Shown in pieces: positions 6,797-7,574 of a stretch of 7,574 nt of DNA. The notes beneath the pieces were generated by a model. It saw only the letters and a list, made by a program, of their open reading frames with translations. It did not search any database and was not told the DNA's origin. Each line of letters opens with the position of its first letter. Within the stretch, counting starts at the first letter, position 1. The position numbers and the translations under genes were made by a program. This stretch comes from an uncultured Comamonadaceae bacterium (lineage in GTDB: Bacteria > Pseudomonadota > Gammaproteobacteria > Burkholderiales > Burkholderiaceae), in assembly GCA_946482595.1 (NCBI GenBank), contig CAMLSD010000157.1, forward strand, positions 1-7,574, in the 5' to 3' direction.

Positions 6797-7170
6797 GTCA
6801 GGATGCCCCGCTGCAGGGACTGATGGTCGGCGCGCGCCGGTGCGAAGGCCTCGGTGAGCCGGGCCATCAGCTGCCGCGCCCGCGCGGTGTTGTCGGCGCC
6901 GAAGTTGCATACGTACACATCCAGTGTCACGCAGTGGCGTTCAGGCCAGGTGTGTACCGCCACATGCGACTCGGCCAGCAGCACCACACCCGTGACACCG
7001 CGCGGTTCGCCGTTTTCACTGGGAAAGCCGTGGAACAGCTCGCCGACGGCCTGCAGGCCGGCGTCGCGCACGGCATCCAGGCACAGTGAGCGCAATGCGG
7101 CGGGCTGATACAGCGCCGGCAGCCCGGGCGGGCAGCCATGCAGGTCGGCAGTCAGGTGCAGTCCATCCAT
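6793..7170 (-). CDS. speD: S-adenosylmethionine decarboxylase proenzyme family protein, prokaryotic class 1B
   Basis: This 125-residue protein is the length of the short bacterial SpeD class. The self-cleavage site is in LLAESHVAVHTWPE: cleavage between Glu67 and Ser68 turns Ser68 into the pyruvoyl cofactor. His73 and Cys88 (VYVCNFG) match His68 and Cys83 of the Bacillus subtilis enzyme with the same offset as Ser63 to Ser68. The family normally makes decarboxylated SAM, the aminopropyl donor for spermidine, but some members are reported to decarboxylate arginine or ornithine instead. No speE is in the window, so the substrate is not settled by context. ATG 7170 has no clear ribosome binding site. 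The gene is divergent from tkt and heads the minus-strand series, overlapping murU by 4 bp. Confidence 0.92.
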   Translation of the reverse strand: MDGLHLTADLHGCPPGLPALYQPAALRSLCLDAVRDAGLQAVGELFHGFPSENGEPRGVTGVVLLAESHVAVHTWPERHCVTLDVYVCNFGADNTARARQLMARLTEAFAPARADHQSLQRGILT

Positions 7171-7216
7171 GGGGTGCGGTGGGGTGTTCGGTCCCGAAAC
7201 CGGGTTGTGACCGGCG

Positions 7217-7222
7217 ATTATC
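7217..7222 (-). promoter_or_regulatory. candidate -10 element for speD
   Basis: On the minus strand GATAAT matches TATAAT at 5 of 6 and would put transcription start near 7210, leaving a leader of about 40 nt before ATG 7170. No good -35 is seen 16-18 nt upstream, which may mean activator dependence or that the call is wrong. Confidence 0.35.
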
Positions 7223-7232
7223 GGCGGCCAAT

Positions 7233-7238
7233 TACAAT
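7233..7238 (+). promoter_or_regulatory. candidate -10 element for tkt
   Basis: TACAAT matches TATAAT at 5 of 6 and would start transcription near 7245, leaving about 65 nt of leader before ATG 7310. The nearest -35-like hexamer, TTGTGA at 7205-7210, is 22 nt away, which is too far for a standard sigma-70 spacer, so the -35 is weak or absent. Confidence 0.4.
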
Positions 7239-7247
7239 CGAGGGCTT

Positions 7248-7280
7248 CCCCGATTCACCCCCCATCCCCCCACCCGTCCC
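7248..7280 (-). other. G-quadruplex motif in the tkt leader (G-rich strand is minus)
   Basis: The plus strand has C-runs at 7248-7251, 7258-7263, 7266-7271, 7273-7275 and 7278-7280. On the minus strand the last four read G3-AC-G3-T-G6-AT-G6, satisfying the usual pattern of four runs of at least three G with short loops. The G-rich strand is the template strand of tkt. The tract lies between the candidate tkt -10 and the tkt start codon. Confidence 0.6.
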
Positions 7281-7309
7281 GTCAGGGGCGACCACCGGCA
7301 GGTTCTTGC

Positions 7310-7574
7310 ATGGACATGAGCTCCGCAGTTTCGACTCCCGTCACCCCCGACACCAGCGCGATGGCCAATGCCATCCGGGCGCTTGCGATGGACGCCGTCC
7401 AGCAGGCGAACTCCGGCCACCCCGGCGCGCCCATGGGCATGGCCGAGATGGCCGTGGCCCTGTGGAAGCGCCACCTGCGCCACAACCCGGCCAATCCGAA
7501 CTGGCCCGACCGTGACCGTTTCGTGCTGTCCAACGGCCACGGCTCGATGCTGATCTACGCGCTGCTGCACCTGA
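7310..7574 (+). CDS. tkt: transketolase, 3'-truncated by window edge
   Basis: Eighty-eight codons are visible of a protein that is normally about 660-690 residues. Transketolase moves two-carbon ketol units between sugar phosphates using thiamine diphosphate, in the pentose phosphate pathway or Calvin cycle. After a short leader the sequence reads [20 protein letters not shown] and then [11 protein letters not shown], followed by [20 protein letters not shown]. His37 (SGHPG) and His77 (NGHGS) correspond to His26 and His66 of E. coli TktA with a constant offset of 11. ATG 7310 is chosen over ATG 7316 because AGG (7300-7302) is 7 nt before the former. It is divergent from speD across a 139-bp region with back-to-back candidate promoters. 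Confidence 0.95.
   Translation, partial: MDMSSAVSTPVTPDTSAMANAIRALAMDAVQQANSGHPGAPMGMAEMAVALWKRHLRHNPANPNWPDRDRFVLSNGHGSMLIYALLHL

Noticed and set aside
6797..6910. N-terminal extension of the MurU-like protein
   Set aside because: The extra 38 residues are Arg/Ala-rich sequence read out of frame through speD. The conserved family start is Met at 6796.

Overview
The window is GC-rich (roughly two thirds G+C by eye) chromosomal DNA that looks like a betaproteobacterium of the order Burkholderiales. The grounds are the metX-metW pair, the MurU-type nucleotidyltransferase, the style of aminopeptidase P and the near-absence of A/T at third codon positions. No tRNA, rRNA, CRISPR array, insertion sequence or integrase is visible. 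The region reads as ordinary, densely packed core genome with a few poorly characterised genes.

Layout. Bases 1-1514 (+) hold the 3' part of metX (homoserine O-acyltransferase, start outside the window) overlapping metW by an ATGA junction; together they serve methionine synthesis. Converging on them is a small exported protein of unknown family (1525-2172, -) with a signal peptide and a C-terminal Phe like an outer-membrane beta-barrel. Its 211-bp upstream region holds a candidate sigma-70 promoter and five tandem copies of a 10-bp unit.

From 7170 down to 2384 on the minus strand runs a five-gene series: speD (S-adenosylmethionine decarboxylase family), a murU-like sugar-1-phosphate nucleotidyltransferase, an uncharacterised three-helix membrane protein, pepP (Xaa-Pro aminopeptidase), and a diguanylate cyclase with two duplicated PAS-like sensor modules. 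speD/murU and murU/membrane protein overlap by ATGA; pepP and the cyclase are 5 nt apart; an 86-nt gap separates the membrane protein from pepP. They probably form one or two transcription units.

Divergent from speD, at 7310 (+), begins the transketolase gene tkt, cut by the window end. The 139-bp region between speD and tkt carries back-to-back -10 elements and a C-rich tract that is a canonical G-quadruplex motif on the minus strand.

I found no clear undescribed multi-gene system. The most interesting items are the exact 160-residue sensor duplication and altered inhibitory site of the cyclase, the two uncharacterised envelope proteins, the 10-bp repeat array, and the compact speD/tkt control region.
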